From Sphingopyxis sp. UBA6723 (lineage in GTDB: Bacteria > Pseudomonadota > Alphaproteobacteria > Sphingomonadales > Sphingomonadaceae), in contig NZ_DKIH01000011.1 in assembly GCF_002454115.1 (NCBI RefSeq), forward strand, positions 245,697 to 309,696: 64,000 nt of DNA, given 5' to 3'. The number at the start of each line of letters is the position of its first letter. The first letter of the stretch is position 1. Positions 29,775 to 40,192 of the stretch are shown one piece after another. The position numbers and the translations under genes were made by a program. Below the pieces are notes generated by a model that searched no databases, had not been told where the DNA came from, and saw only the letters and a program-made list of their open reading frames with translations.

Positions 29775-31001
29775 CTACAAATCGATCAGCAACCGCGTCG
29801 GATCCTCGATCGCTTCCTTGATCGTCTTGAGGAAGGTCACCGCCTCGCGCCCATCGATCAGGCGGTGGTCATAGCTGAGCGCCAGATACATCATCGGGCG
29901 GATCACAATCTCGCCGTTCCGCACAACCGGGCGATCCTCGATGCGGTGGAGGCCGAGCACTGCCGACTGCGGCGGGTTGATGATTGGGGTCGACATCAGG
30001 CCGCCGAACACGCCGCCGTTCGAGATGGTGAAGGTACCGCCGGTCATGTCGTCCATCGTCAGCGTGCCGTCCTTGGCGCGCTTGCCGAGGTCGGCGATCG
30101 CCTTTTCGATCTCAGCAAAGCTCAGGCCGTCGGCGTTGCGGACGACAGGCACGACGAGGCCGTTGGGCGCACTGACCGCGACCGAGACGTCGAGATAGTC
30201 GTGATAGACGATTTCGTCGCCGTCGATCCGCGCGTTGACCGCCGGGATGTCGTGCGCGGCGAGCGCGACCGCCTTGGTAAAAAAGCTCATGAAGCCAAGG
30301 CGGACGCCATGCTTCTTTTCGAACGTCTCGCGATATTTGTCGCGCGTCGCCATCACCGCCGACATGTCGACGTCGTTGAACGTCGACAGCATCGCCGCGG
30401 TATCCTGCGCCGATTTCAGCCGCTTGGCGATCGTCTGGCGCATCCGCGTCATTTTCACGCGTTCTTCGCGGCGGCCCGGCGTGCCCGATGCGGCAGGCGC
30501 GGCTGCGGGAGCCGGAGCGGCTGCGGGTGCCTCAGGCGCAGCATTTGCCGCAGCAAGAACATCTTCCTTGGTCAGGCGGCCGTCCTTGCCGGTGCCTTTG
30601 ATCTTGCTGGGGTCGAGGCCATGTTCGAGCACCAGGCGGCGGACCGCCGGCGACAGGGTGGTCACGCCATCGCCGCTGTCCTCGGTCGCGGGCGCCGGAG
30701 CGGTCGCGGCAGGAGCAGGAGCAGCGGCTTCGGCTTTTGTAGCGGGCGCGGCAGCCTTGCCGTCACCCGCTTCGATCGTCGCAATCGTCGCTCCGACATT
30801 GACGGTGTCGCCGACCGCGGCGACCTGCTTGCCCATCACCCCGGCCACCGGCGACGGCACCTCGACCGCGACCTTGTCGGTCTCGAGGCTGGCGATCGGC
30901 TCGTCCAGCGCAACCGCCTCACCCGGCTGTTTCAGCCATTCGCCGATCGTCGCTTCGGTAACGCTTTCGCCCAGCGTGGGGACTTTGACTTCGGTGCTCA
31001 T
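29775..31001 (-). CDS. sucB: 2-oxoglutarate dehydrogenase E2, dihydrolipoyl succinyltransferase
   Basis: The 408-aa core acyltransferase of the OGDH complex. It has one lipoyl domain (K43 in [11 protein letters not shown]), an Ala/Pro-rich linker, a peripheral subunit-binding domain (about 118-150, [18 protein letters not shown]) and a second Ala/Pro linker. The catalytic domain ends with [13 protein letters not shown] (His). The E1 gene lies 33 bp upstream. Confidence 0.97.
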   Translation of the reverse strand: MSTEVKVPTLGESVTEATIGEWLKQPGEAVALDEPIASLETDKVAVEVPSPVAGVMGKQVAAVGDTVNVGATIATIEAGDGKAAAPATKAEAAAPAPAATAPAPATEDSGDGVTTLSPAVRRLVLEHGLDPSKIKGTGKDGRLTKEDVLAAANAAPEAPAAAPAPAAAPAASGTPGRREERVKMTRMRQTIAKRLKSAQDTAAMLSTFNDVDMSAVMATRDKYRETFEKKHGVRLGFMSFFTKAVALAAHDIPAVNARIDGDEIVYHDYLDVSVAVSAPNGLVVPVVRNADGLSFAEIEKAIADLGKRAKDGTLTMDDMTGGTFTISNGGVFGGLMSTPIINPPQSAVLGLHRIEDRPVVRNGEIVIRPMMYLALSYDHRLIDGREAVTFLKTIKEAIEDPTRLLIDL

Positions 31002-31034
31002 AGGTGCAGTTCCTTGGGAGGCTTAAGCTTGGGC

Positions 31035-33857
31035 TCAGGCTTTATTCTTGCTTCGGCGGATTTCGGCACGGACGCTCAGGCCCAGCGCATCAGCGACCAG
31101 CGCCGCCTGCTCGGTTTGGTGGCGGCTCATCAGGCCCGTCGCGGGCGATGCGGCGGCAGCGCGGCCGGCATAGCGCGGTCGCATACCCTTTTTGCCCGCT
31201 TCGGTCAGTGCGTTCTCGATCAGCTCGTTGACAAAGAACCAGCTGCCGTTGTTGCGCGGCTCTTCCTGCGCCCACACCACGTCCTCCAGCTTCGGCATGC
31301 GCTTCAGCCGCACGGCGAGCGGGTCGCCGGGGAAGGGATAAAGCTGTTCGATGCGGATCACCGTCGTGTCGGTCAGCCCCGCGGCGTCGCGCGCTTCCAT
31401 CAGGTCGTACCCGACCTTGCCCGAACACAGCACGACGCGCTTGACGTCACCGTCGGCGGGCGCGGTGCGGTCGGACATGATGCGGCGGAAATGCGCCTCG
31501 CCGATAAAGTCGCTGCGCTGCGACACTGCCAGCTTGTGACGCAGCAGCGATTTCGGTGTCATGATGATCAGCGGCTTGCGGAACGGGCGCAGCATCTGGC
31601 GGCGCAGGACGTGGAAATAGTTCGACGGGGTCGAAATGTTACACACCTGGATATTGTCGCCCGCGCACAGTTGCAGGAAGCGTTCGAGGCGCGCCGAGCT
31701 ATGCTCAGGCCCCTGCCCTTCATAGCCGTGCGGCAGCAGCATCACGAGCCCGTTGGCGCGCAGCCATTTGGCTTCGCCCGACGCGATGAACTGGTCGATC
31801 ATGATCTGTGCGCCATTGGCGAAATCGCCGAACTGCGCTTCCCAGAGCACCAGGCTCTTCGGATCGGCCATCGCATAGCCATATTCGAAACCGAGCACGC
31901 CATATTCGGACAGCGGGCTGTCGAGCACTTCGAACCGGCCGTGCGGGACGGTGGTCAGCGGCACATATTTGCGCTCGTCCTTTTGGTCGACCCAGACGGC
32001 GTGGCGCTGGCTGAAGGTACCGCGCCCCGAATCCTGCCCCGACAGACGGACCTGATAGCCCTCGCTGAGCAAAGTACCGAAAGCGAGGCTTTCGGCGGTC
32101 GCCCAGTCGAACACTTCCTTGTCGCTCTTGTCGGCGAACATCGCGCCGCGCGCGTCGATCACGCGGCGGAGCGTCTTGTGGACGTCGAGATCGGCGGGGA
32201 CGGTGGTCATGATCCGGCCGATCGAATCGAACAGCTTCTCACTGACCCCGGTCGAGATATTGCGGCGCGAATTTTCGGGATCGGCAGGAGCGTGCAGCCC
32301 CGACCAGCGCCCGGCAAACCAGTCGGCCTTGTTCGGCTTGTAGCTTTTGGCACCCTCGAAATCATCTTCGAGCCGCGCGATGAACTCGGCGCGGCGGGCG
32401 TCGGCCCAACCGGCGTCGATCACGCCTTCGCTTTCGAGCTTCGCGGCGCACAGCTGTGACACCGGCGGATGTTGGCGGATACGCGCATACATCAACGGCT
32501 GGGTGAACGACGGCTCGTCACCCTCATTGTGGCCAAAGCGGCGATAGCACCACATGTCGATCACGACGTCGCGCTTGAACTGCTGGCGGAAATCGATCGC
32601 GAGCTTGCACGCAAAGGTCACCGCTTCGGGATCATCGCCGTTGACGTGCAGGATCGGCGCCATCACGCCCTTCGCCACGTCCGACGGATAGGGCGACGAG
32701 CGCGCATATTGCGGGCTGGTCGTGAAACCGATCTGGTTGTTGACGATGAAGTGGATGCAGCCACCGGTATTGTAGCCGCGGATGCCCGAGAAACCGAGGC
32801 ATTCCCACACAATCCCCTGCCCCGCAAACGCCGCGTCGCCGTGGATCAGCACGGGCAGCACCTGTTCATGCTTGGTCAGATCGTCGCGCACCACCTGCTG
32901 CGCGCGCACCTTGCCGAGCACGACCGGGTCGACCGCTTCGAGATGCGACGGGTTCGGGACCAGCGACATATGCACCGACGCGCCGCCGAACTCGCGGTCG
33001 GTCGAGGTGCCCAAGTGATATTTGACGTCGCCCGAGCCACCGATGTCGTCGGGGTTCGCCGATCCGCCGGCAAATTCGTGGAAGATGATCTTGTACGGCT
33101 TGGCCATCACGTTCGCGAGCATGTTGAGACGCCCGCGATGCGCCATGCCATAGACGATTTCCTTGACCCCGTATTGGCCGCCATATTTGATAATGGCTTC
33201 CATCGCGGGGATCATGCTCTCGCCGCCGTCGAGCCCGAAACGCTTGGTCCCGACATATTTCTTGGCGAGGAATTTTTCCCATTCCTCAGCCTCGATCACC
33301 TTGTTCAGAATGGCGCGTTTGCCTTCGACCGAAAATTCGATGATCTTGTCGGCGCCTTCCATCCGCTCCTGCAGGAACTGGCGCTCTTTCAAGTCGGCGA
33401 TGTGCATATATTCGAGGCCGACATTGCCGCAATAATTGGCGCGCAGGATCGCGACAATCTCACGCACCGTCGCGCGCTCCAGCCCCAGCGTGCCGCCCAG
33501 CCACACCGGTCGGTCCTGATCGGCGCCGACAAAGCCATGATATTCGGGGGTGAGATCCGCGGGCAACTCGCGCTGGCTGAGCCCCAGCGGATCAAGATTG
33601 GCGGCCAGATGCCCGCGCACGCGATAGGTGCGGATCAGCATCATCGCGCGGATCGAATCATTGGCGGCGCGCTCGACTTCGGCATTCGACAGCGGCGCAC
33701 CGCCCTTGGCGGCGGCGGCCTTGACCGCAACCTGCATCTGCTGCGGATCGAGCGCGGCGGTCAGGTCGTCGCTGTCCATCTGCGGCCAGTTCTTCGGCGC
33801 CCAGCTCGGGCCGGCCTGCGGCTCGTCGATGTCAAAGCTTTGTCGTTCGAGGTTCAT
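31035..33857 (-). CDS. sucA: 2-oxoglutarate dehydrogenase E1 component
   Basis: ThDP-dependent decarboxylase of the TCA cycle, 940 residues, normal length. Visible motifs include the N-terminal E2-binding region (RAMMLIRTYRVRGHLAANLDPLG), HRGRLNMLANVM, HGDAAFAGQGIVWE (ThDP/Mg region) and RRFGHNEGDEPSFTQP. PHGYEGQGPEHSSARLERFL lies toward the C-terminus. It forms the operon sucA-sucB-lpdA, and is preceded by the 402-bp GIY-YIG element. Confidence 0.98.
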   Translation of the reverse strand: MNLERQSFDIDEPQAGPSWAPKNWPQMDSDDLTAALDPQQMQVAVKAAAAKGGAPLSNAEVERAANDSIRAMMLIRTYRVRGHLAANLDPLGLSQRELPADLTPEYHGFVGADQDRPVWLGGTLGLERATVREIVAILRANYCGNVGLEYMHIADLKERQFLQERMEGADKIIEFSVEGKRAILNKVIEAEEWEKFLAKKYVGTKRFGLDGGESMIPAMEAIIKYGGQYGVKEIVYGMAHRGRLNMLANVMAKPYKIIFHEFAGGSANPDDIGGSGDVKYHLGTSTDREFGGASVHMSLVPNPSHLEAVDPVVLGKVRAQQVVRDDLTKHEQVLPVLIHGDAAFAGQGIVWECLGFSGIRGYNTGGCIHFIVNNQIGFTTSPQYARSSPYPSDVAKGVMAPILHVNGDDPEAVTFACKLAIDFRQQFKRDVVIDMWCYRRFGHNEGDEPSFTQPLMYARIRQHPPVSQLCAAKLESEGVIDAGWADARRAEFIARLEDDFEGAKSYKPNKADWFAGRWSGLHAPADPENSRRNISTGVSEKLFDSIGRIMTTVPADLDVHKTLRRVIDARGAMFADKSDKEVFDWATAESLAFGTLLSEGYQVRLSGQDSGRGTFSQRHAVWVDQKDERKYVPLTTVPHGRFEVLDSPLSEYGVLGFEYGYAMADPKSLVLWEAQFGDFANGAQIMIDQFIASGEAKWLRANGLVMLLPHGYEGQGPEHSSARLERFLQLCAGDNIQVCNISTPSNYFHVLRRQMLRPFRKPLIIMTPKSLLRHKLAVSQRSDFIGEAHFRRIMSDRTAPADGDVKRVVLCSGKVGYDLMEARDAAGLTDTTVIRIEQLYPFPGDPLAVRLKRMPKLEDVVWAQEEPRNNGSWFFVNELIENALTEAGKKGMRPRYAGRAAAASPATGLMSRHQTEQAALVADALGLSVRAEIRRSKNKA

Positions 33858-33872
33858 TTCGCTAACCTATCC

Positions 33873-34274
33873 GTGCCCCTGCAAAGGCAGGGGCCCATCA
33901 CCTACAGTTGAAATATGGCGCCGACGGGACTGACCTGCATCAGCCCTGAATTTCGAACCATAAATCCCGCCATTCAGGATTCATGTCCTCGATCATGCGG
34001 ACCTTCCAACTGCGTTTCCATTTCTTGATCTGCCATTCGCGCTTGCGCGCTTCCTGCAGATCCTCATGCACTTCATACCAGACCAATAACGTACAGCCGT
34101 GGGACTTCGTAAATCCTTCGATCAACATCTCGCGGTGTTGAAAGACACGCTGCACCAAAATCGCGGTCGATCCTGTATAGATGGCGCCGTTTTTCCGGTT
34201 TGCCATCATATACACCGCGCCGCTCTTCATGACTCACCGCGTTGGGTGATGGGCCCCTGCCTTCGCAGGGGCAC
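33873..34274. mobile_element. 402-bp element: GIY-YIG gene bounded by 30-bp inverted repeats (element A)
   Basis: The arm at 33873-33902 and the reverse complement of 34245-34274 match at 29 of 30 positions. Each arm also folds on itself (CCCCTGC...GCAGGGG). The GIY-YIG nuclease gene fills 291 of the 342 bp between the arms. No target duplication is evident next to either end. A 99-bp element with the same ends lies at 35210-35308. Calling it mobile is inference; the inverted ends and packing are seen directly. Confidence 0.6.
33940..34230 (-). CDS. GIY-YIG nuclease-domain protein (COG2827-like)
   Basis: A 96-residue single-domain protein. The GIY-YIG positions appear as AVYMM (Y7) and AIYTGST (Y18, G20); the catalytic Arg is R28 in VQRVFQHRE, H32 follows, and the metal-binding Glu is E65 in KREWQIKKWKR. 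It ends in the subfamily-typical MNPEWRDLW. All key residues seem intact, though the second motif reads YTG, not YIG. Short members are common in Alphaproteobacteria, often as several paralogues of unknown role. It lies wholly within inverted repeats inside the TCA operon. Confidence 0.9.
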   Translation of the reverse strand: MKSGAVYMMANRKNGAIYTGSTAILVQRVFQHREMLIEGFTKSHGCTLLVWYEVHEDLQEARKREWQIKKWKRSWKVRMIEDMNPEWRDLWFEIQG

Positions 34275-34298
34275 ACGCAAGAGAGAGCGGTGTAGAAA

Positions 34299-35189
34299 TC
34301 AAACGCGCTCTCTCAGCACTTCGACCAACGTCGTGCCGAGTTCGGACGGGCTGGCCGACATGGTGATGCCCGCGGCCTCCATTGCCGCGATCTTGCTTTC
34401 GGCGTCGCCCTTGCCGCCCGACACGATCGCGCCGGCGTGGCCCATACGGCGGCCCGGAGGAGCGGTGCGGCCCGCGATGAAGCCCGCCATCGGCTTTTTG
34501 CGGCCGCGCTTCGCTTCGTCGATCAGGAACTGCGCCGCCTGCTCTTCGGCGTCGCCGCCGATTTCGCCGATCATGATGATCGACTTGGTCGCTTCGTCGG
34601 CGAGGAAGAGTTCGAGCACGTCGATGAAATTGGTGCCGTTGACCGGATCGCCGCCGATGCCGACCGCGGTCGTCTGGCCCAGCCCCGCATTGGTCGTCTG
34701 GAACACCGCTTCATAGGTGAGCGTGCCCGAGCGCGAGACGACGCCGACGCTGCCCTTCGAGAAAATGCTGCCGGGCATGATGCCGATCTTGCATTCGCCG
34801 GGGGTCAACACGCCAGGGCAGTTCGGGCCGATCAGACGCGACTTCGAACCTGACAGCGCGCGCTTCACCTTGACCATGTCGAGCACCGGAATGCCTTCGG
34901 TGATGCACACGATCAGCGGAATTTCGGCATCGATCGCCTCGAGGATCGAGTCGGCGGCGAACGGCGGCGGAACATAAATGCAGCTCGCGGTCGCACCGGT
35001 CGCGGCCTTGGCTTCTTCGACGGTGTTGAAGTTCGGCAGGCCGATGTGCGTCGTGCCGCCTTTGCCCGGCGTCACGCCGCCGACCATCTGCGTGCCATAA
35101 GCCAGCGCCTGTTCGGTGTGGAAAGTGCCGGTGGCGCCGGTCATCCCTTGCGTGATGACCTTGGTATTCTTGTCGATGAGAATGCTCAT
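34299..35189 (-). CDS. sucD: Succinate-CoA ligase, alpha subunit
   Basis: Alpha subunit (296 aa) of succinyl-CoA synthetase. The CoA-binding Rossmann part is N-terminal ([25 protein letters not shown]). The phosphohistidine is about H251 in [16 protein letters not shown]. The enzyme needs SucC, whose gene is not in this window even though it usually lies directly before sucD. The gap to mdh holds only a REPIN-like element. Confidence 0.97.
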   Translation of the reverse strand: MSILIDKNTKVITQGMTGATGTFHTEQALAYGTQMVGGVTPGKGGTTHIGLPNFNTVEEAKAATGATASCIYVPPPFAADSILEAIDAEIPLIVCITEGIPVLDMVKVKRALSGSKSRLIGPNCPGVLTPGECKIGIMPGSIFSKGSVGVVSRSGTLTYEAVFQTTNAGLGQTTAVGIGGDPVNGTNFIDVLELFLADEATKSIIMIGEIGGDAEEQAAQFLIDEAKRGRKKPMAGFIAGRTAPPGRRMGHAGAIVSGGKGDAESKIAAMEAAGITMSASPSELGTTLVEVLRERV

Positions 35190-35209
35190 AGGATTTCGTT
35201 CCGTTGCTC

Positions 35210-35308
35210 GTGCCCCTGCGAAGGCAGGGGCCCATCTCCAAATCTATCAGCCACCCGCCGCCCGTTCTGGCGAGCGCAGGTGATGGGCCCCTGCCTTCGC
35301 AGGGGCAC
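35210..35308. repeat. 99-bp gene-less element with the same ends as element A (element B)
   Basis: The arms at 35210-35239 and 35279-35308 are inverted copies (29 of 30) of the ends of the GIY-YIG element at 33873-34274. The 39-bp core (35240-35278) carries no gene. It fills almost the whole mdh-sucD gap. It looks like a non-coding derivative or REPIN partner of element A. Confidence 0.9.
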
Positions 35309-35313
35309 AGACA

Positions 35314-36588
<1,275 letters not shown>

Positions 36589-37632
36589 ATGACGCGGGCA
36601 ATTATCAGTTTCGATACCGAATTATCGGCCGGACTGTACCAGCGCGGCGCCGACGCGCGCGCCAATTTCGAAAGCTCGATCCTCGGCCGCTGCCGCGACG
36701 GCGATTTCGGCATCCATTTCCAGATGGACATGCTCGAACGCCATGGGCTGACCGGGGTGTTCTTCATCGATCCGATGCCGGCGCTGGTCTATGGCCCCGA
36801 AGTCATCGATGCGATCGTGCGCCCCGTCGTCGAGCGCGGGCACGAGGTGCAGGTGCATATCCACACCGAATGGCTGGCCTTCGCACGTTTCAACCCGGTG
36901 GGGCGGCTGACCGGCCGCAACATCGGCGATTTTCCCCTGCCCGCGCAAAAGAAGCTGATCGCGCTGGCGCGGGACATATTGGTGGGCGCGGGCGCGCCCA
37001 AACCGAACGCCTTTCGCGCCGGAAATTTCGGCGCCAATGATGATACGCTGCGCGCGCTGGCCGCGCTGGGCTTTCGTTTCGACAGCAGCTTTAACGGCGC
37101 GTATCTGGGCCACGGCTGTGCGATCTCGCTCGATGCGAGCAATCTGGGGATGCGCGAGCATCATGGCATCGTCGAAGTGCCGGTCAGCGGCCTGATGGAC
37201 CGCGCGAGTCGCTTTCGCCCCGCGCAGCTATGCGCAATGTCCGAAGAGGAAATGCGCGACGCGCTCGACCATTCGGCGGCCAGCGGCGCGATCCAGTTTT
37301 CGGCGTTCAGCCACAGTTTCGAATTGCTCAGCCGCGATCGCAAGGTAGCCAACCGGCTCGCCATATCGCGGATGGAGGCGCTGTGCCGCGCCGTGGCCAA
37401 CGATCCGCGGGTGACCAGCGGCGGTCTTGCCACTCTGCCCGCACCGCCCCCTCGTCCCCGCCGCATTCAGGTTCCCGCCCCGCGCCCGCTGCGCACGTTG
37501 CGCCGCGTCATTCAGCAGGGGCTGGGCCATCTCGCGCATGAAGTGCGCTATGTCCGCGACGTCATTGCCGTGACGATCAATTCATCACGCTGGGGAAAAA
37601 TTGTCAGCGGCGTCCTGTTGGCCATGGCCTAG
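36589..37632 (+). CDS. Polysaccharide deacetylase-like protein (NodB fold)
   Basis: A 347-residue protein. AIISFDTELSAGL supplies the acidic residue of the NodB first motif, and HEVQVHIHTEWLAF matches the metal-binding His motif. FRAGNFGANDDTLRALAALGFRFDSSFNGAY is typical of the later barrel strands. No signal peptide is evident. The Met at 36589 starts the fold; in-frame ATGs at 36484 and 36541 add unlikely sequence. It sits on the opposite strand between zapE and mdh, overlapping zapE tail-to-tail by 48 bp, so it may be a later insertion into an older gene order. Confidence 0.82.
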   Translation: MTRAIISFDTELSAGLYQRGADARANFESSILGRCRDGDFGIHFQMDMLERHGLTGVFFIDPMPALVYGPEVIDAIVRPVVERGHEVQVHIHTEWLAFARFNPVGRLTGRNIGDFPLPAQKKLIALARDILVGAGAPKPNAFRAGNFGANDDTLRALAALGFRFDSSFNGAYLGHGCAISLDASNLGMREHHGIVEVPVSGLMDRASRFRPAQLCAMSEEEMRDALDHSAASGAIQFSAFSHSFELLSRDRKVANRLAISRMEALCRAVANDPRVTSGGLATLPAPPPRPRRIQVPAPRPLRTLRRVIQQGLGHLAHEVRYVRDVIAVTINSSRWGKIVSGVLLAMA

Positions 37633-38721
37633 CGCGAGATAGTCGTCGGACTGCATTTCGGACAAGCGGCTGGCGGTGCGTTCGAACTCGAACGCGCCAT
37701 CGCCTGCGACGTAAAGATCATCCGGCATCGCCGCGGCGCTGGCCAGCAGCTTGACCTTATATTCGTACAGCGCGTCGATCAGGGTGACAAAGCGCGCCGC
37801 CTCGTTGCGGTTTTCCGGCCCCATGCGTGGGATGCCGACGATAATCACCGTGTGGAAATGCCGCGCCACCGCCAGATAGTCGGATGCGCCGCGCGCTTCT
37901 GCGCACAGCCGCTTGAACGAAAAAACCGCGACGCCTTTCAACGCTTTCGGCACGTGCAGCGCCCGCCCCCCGCCCAGGTCGAGATCGAGCGTCGGGACAT
38001 GAGCGCGATCCTCGGGCGGATAATCGGTCAGGCGGAAAAAGGCCGCCGACAGCGCCGCACTCGCCGCCTCGTCGGCGGGCACGAACCAGCGCGCGCCATC
38101 GCCCAGCCGGTCGCGGCGATAATCGGTCGGGCCGTTCAAGCCCATCACGTCAAGCTTCGCTTCGACCAGCGCGATGAAGGGCAGGAAATGCTCACGGTTG
38201 AGCCCGTCCTTGTACAGGTCGCTCGGCGGACGGTTCGAGGTCGCGACCACCGTCACCCCGCGATCGATCAGCGCGGTGAACAGCCGCGAAAGGATCATCG
38301 CATCGGCGCTGTTGTTCACCACCATCTCGTCGAACGCGAGGCAGCGGGTGTTTTCAACGAGAGCGTCGGCGACCAGCGGGATCGGATCGCCCGCCTCGCT
38401 TTTGCGCACCTCGCGCATCCGCGCATGGACGTCGAGCATGAAAGCGTGGAAATGGACGCGCCGTTTGCGCTGGATATGGAGCTGGTCATAGAACAGGTCC
38501 ATCAGCATCGACTTGCCGCGCCCCACCGCCCCCCACAGATAGACACCGCGCGGGCTCTCGGGCTTGCGCCCGGTGAGTCGCCACAGCAAGCTGCCACGCG
38601 GCGGCACCGCCTCCAGCTCAGCCTGCAACGCGTTCAGCCGCTCGGCGGCGGCGCGCTGTTCGGCGTCGGGGCGGAGTTCGCCGCCCGCGACGAGCGCGTC
38701 ATAGGCCGCCAGCACCGACAT
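37585..38721 (-). CDS. zapE: Cell division protein ZapE (AFG1-like ATPase)
   Basis: A 378-residue P-loop ATPase: Walker A GAVGRGKSMLMDLF (residues 64-71 core), RVHFHAFMLDVHARM, the Walker B region CLAFDEMVVNNSADAMIL, and sensor VVATSNRPPSDLYKDGLNR. ZapE/AFG1 acts at the Z-ring or in membrane protein quality control. Its ATG overlaps the thioesterase stop by 1 bp (TGATG). zapE near mdh is a recurrent alphaproteobacterial arrangement. Confidence 0.95.
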   Translation of the reverse strand: MSVLAAYDALVAGGELRPDAEQRAAAERLNALQAELEAVPPRGSLLWRLTGRKPESPRGVYLWGAVGRGKSMLMDLFYDQLHIQRKRRVHFHAFMLDVHARMREVRKSEAGDPIPLVADALVENTRCLAFDEMVVNNSADAMILSRLFTALIDRGVTVVATSNRPPSDLYKDGLNREHFLPFIALVEAKLDVMGLNGPTDYRRDRLGDGARWFVPADEAASAALSAAFFRLTDYPPEDRAHVPTLDLDLGGGRALHVPKALKGVAVFSFKRLCAEARGASDYLAVARHFHTVIIVGIPRMGPENRNEAARFVTLIDALYEYKVKLLASAAAMPDDLYVAGDGAFEFERTASRLSEMQSDDYLALGHGQQDAADNFSPA

Positions 38722-39218
38722 CAGCCGCGATCCTTGCTCGCCTTGCGAATGGTCCCCGCAAAGCTGAGGACGATATGACTGTCGCCTTCACCCTGCACCA
38801 CCAAGCCGCGCAGAAAGATCAGGCGACCCGTCTCGCGCACCAGTTCGACCACGGCGTCCAATGGCTCGCCCAGCCGACCCGCGCCGACAAATTGCGTCGA
38901 CAGGTCGAGCGTCACCGAATGACCGGCGTTGAGTGATCCGAACTGATGCGACGCGGCGAACAACGCGATATCGACCAGCGCCAGCGTCACCGCGCCATGG
39001 ACATTATCGCCCAAATTGCTGTGCTTGCGTTCGGGGATCATCCGCACCCGGGCGCAGGGGCGGCCATCGGGCGTCGGCGGCTCGACCCGTACCGTCAGCG
39101 GTTCGATAAAGCTGTTGAACCGCGTTGCGTCTTTGAGATCCCAGCTCAGCCATCCATCGTCCAGCGTCTCGGCGCTGAAATGGTCGGCGCGCTTTGGTTC
39201 TTCGATCCCGTCATTCAT
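38721..39218 (-). CDS. PaaI-type hotdog thioesterase
   Basis: A 165-residue hotdog-fold protein. ERKHSNLGDNVHGAVTLALVDIALFAA aligns with the catalytic HGG/HGxxxALxD motif of PaaI-like thioesterases, with Gly-Ala in place of Gly-Gly. DLSTQFVGAGRLGEPLDA forms the next strands. It likely hydrolyses acyl-CoA. It overlaps the MBL gene upstream by 4 bp and zapE downstream by 1 bp. Confidence 0.87.
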   Translation of the reverse strand: MNDGIEEPKRADHFSAETLDDGWLSWDLKDATRFNSFIEPLTVRVEPPTPDGRPCARVRMIPERKHSNLGDNVHGAVTLALVDIALFAASHQFGSLNAGHSVTLDLSTQFVGAGRLGEPLDAVVELVRETGRLIFLRGLVVQGEGDSHIVLSFAGTIRKASKDRG

Positions 39219-40192
39219 GCCTTACAATATCCATCCAGTTTTCCCGAGCGTATCAGCTCGCCATAATAGTCAGCCATCGCCTTCGCGCGTTCCTTGTCGT
39301 CTTCGATCCAGCGCGCGACACCGTCAAGCCAGCTCGCCGAACAGCTTTCGAGCGTTGCAGACCCGCGCGCGCACGCGACGAAATCGCCGAACGCCGAACG
39401 CCAATCGGCGAAGCCGGCCCGGTCCATCACTGGCCCGTGCCCCGGAACGACCTTTTCGGCGCCCGACGCGGCCACCGCACCGAGCGCGTCGATCCAGCCT
39501 TCGGGGCACGCGGTGTCGAGGAAGGGCGCCGGCAAGGTCACAAGATCGCCGACAATCGCGCGCAGCGCCGCTGCGTCAAACACCCAGAGGTCGCGTTCGG
39601 TCGCGGCACGATGCGCGACGCGGAGCGACAGCGCGCGGCCTGCCAGCAGGACGTCCCGCGATTCGTCGACTACCACATCTGGCCGCAGTTGTTGTCCTTT
39701 TGCTATGGTCGCGAGATCGCGTTTCACCCCGGCGACCGCCGTTTCGGGGATTTGGCCTGCCTCCAGCGCCTTGCGCGAGGCCGCTGCGCTTTCCGCAAGG
39801 AAGCCGGTCAGCGCCGCGTCGATCGCCGAAGTTCCATAAACCTGAATCTGCGGCCATGTGCGCTTGAGCATCGGATTGCCGCTGACGTGGTCAAGATGCC
39901 AGTGGGTGTTGATAATCGCGACCGGGCGGTCGTCGCCCAATCCGAAGATCGCGCCGGCAATCAGGCCCACATGCCCGACATTGCGGCCACTGTCGATCAG
40001 GATCAGCCCTTCGGGGCCTCGCACGATGACGCTGTTGCCGTCGTGCTGCTCGCCGACCGGATAGCGTCCGGGGACCAGCAAGCCGTCGCTGCCCAGTGCG
40101 ACGACGGCTGGCGCTGTCACCGCCTCGGCGCGCGCGCCGTTCGCGGGCGTTAGGCTTGCCAGTGCCAGCGCGAGCAGCGCCAGCGCGCGCAT
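39215..40192 (-). CDS. Periplasmic MBL-fold metallo-hydrolase
   Basis: A 325-residue exported protein with a signal peptide (ALLALALASLTPANGARA). The metallo-beta-lactamase motif is intact in NTHWHLDHVSGN (HxHxDH), with later His in VVPGHGPVMD. It resembles quinoprotein-relay or SoxH-like MBL proteins; the substrate is unknown. The start overlaps the sdhB stop by 1 bp (TGATG), and the stop overlaps the thioesterase start by 4 bp. Confidence 0.88.
   Translation of the reverse strand: MRALALLALALASLTPANGARAEAVTAPAVVALGSDGLLVPGRYPVGEQHDGNSVIVRGPEGLILIDSGRNVGHVGLIAGAIFGLGDDRPVAIINTHWHLDHVSGNPMLKRTWPQIQVYGTSAIDAALTGFLAESAAASRKALEAGQIPETAVAGVKRDLATIAKGQQLRPDVVVDESRDVLLAGRALSLRVAHRAATERDLWVFDAAALRAIVGDLVTLPAPFLDTACPEGWIDALGAVAASGAEKVVPGHGPVMDRAGFADWRSAFGDFVACARGSATLESCSASWLDGVARWIEDDKERAKAMADYYGELIRSGKLDGYCKA

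Noticed and set aside
33873..34274. Target-site duplication around the GIY-YIG element
   Set aside because: No matching direct repeat of more than two bases was found next to the two ends, so insertion by a standard transposase is not supported.
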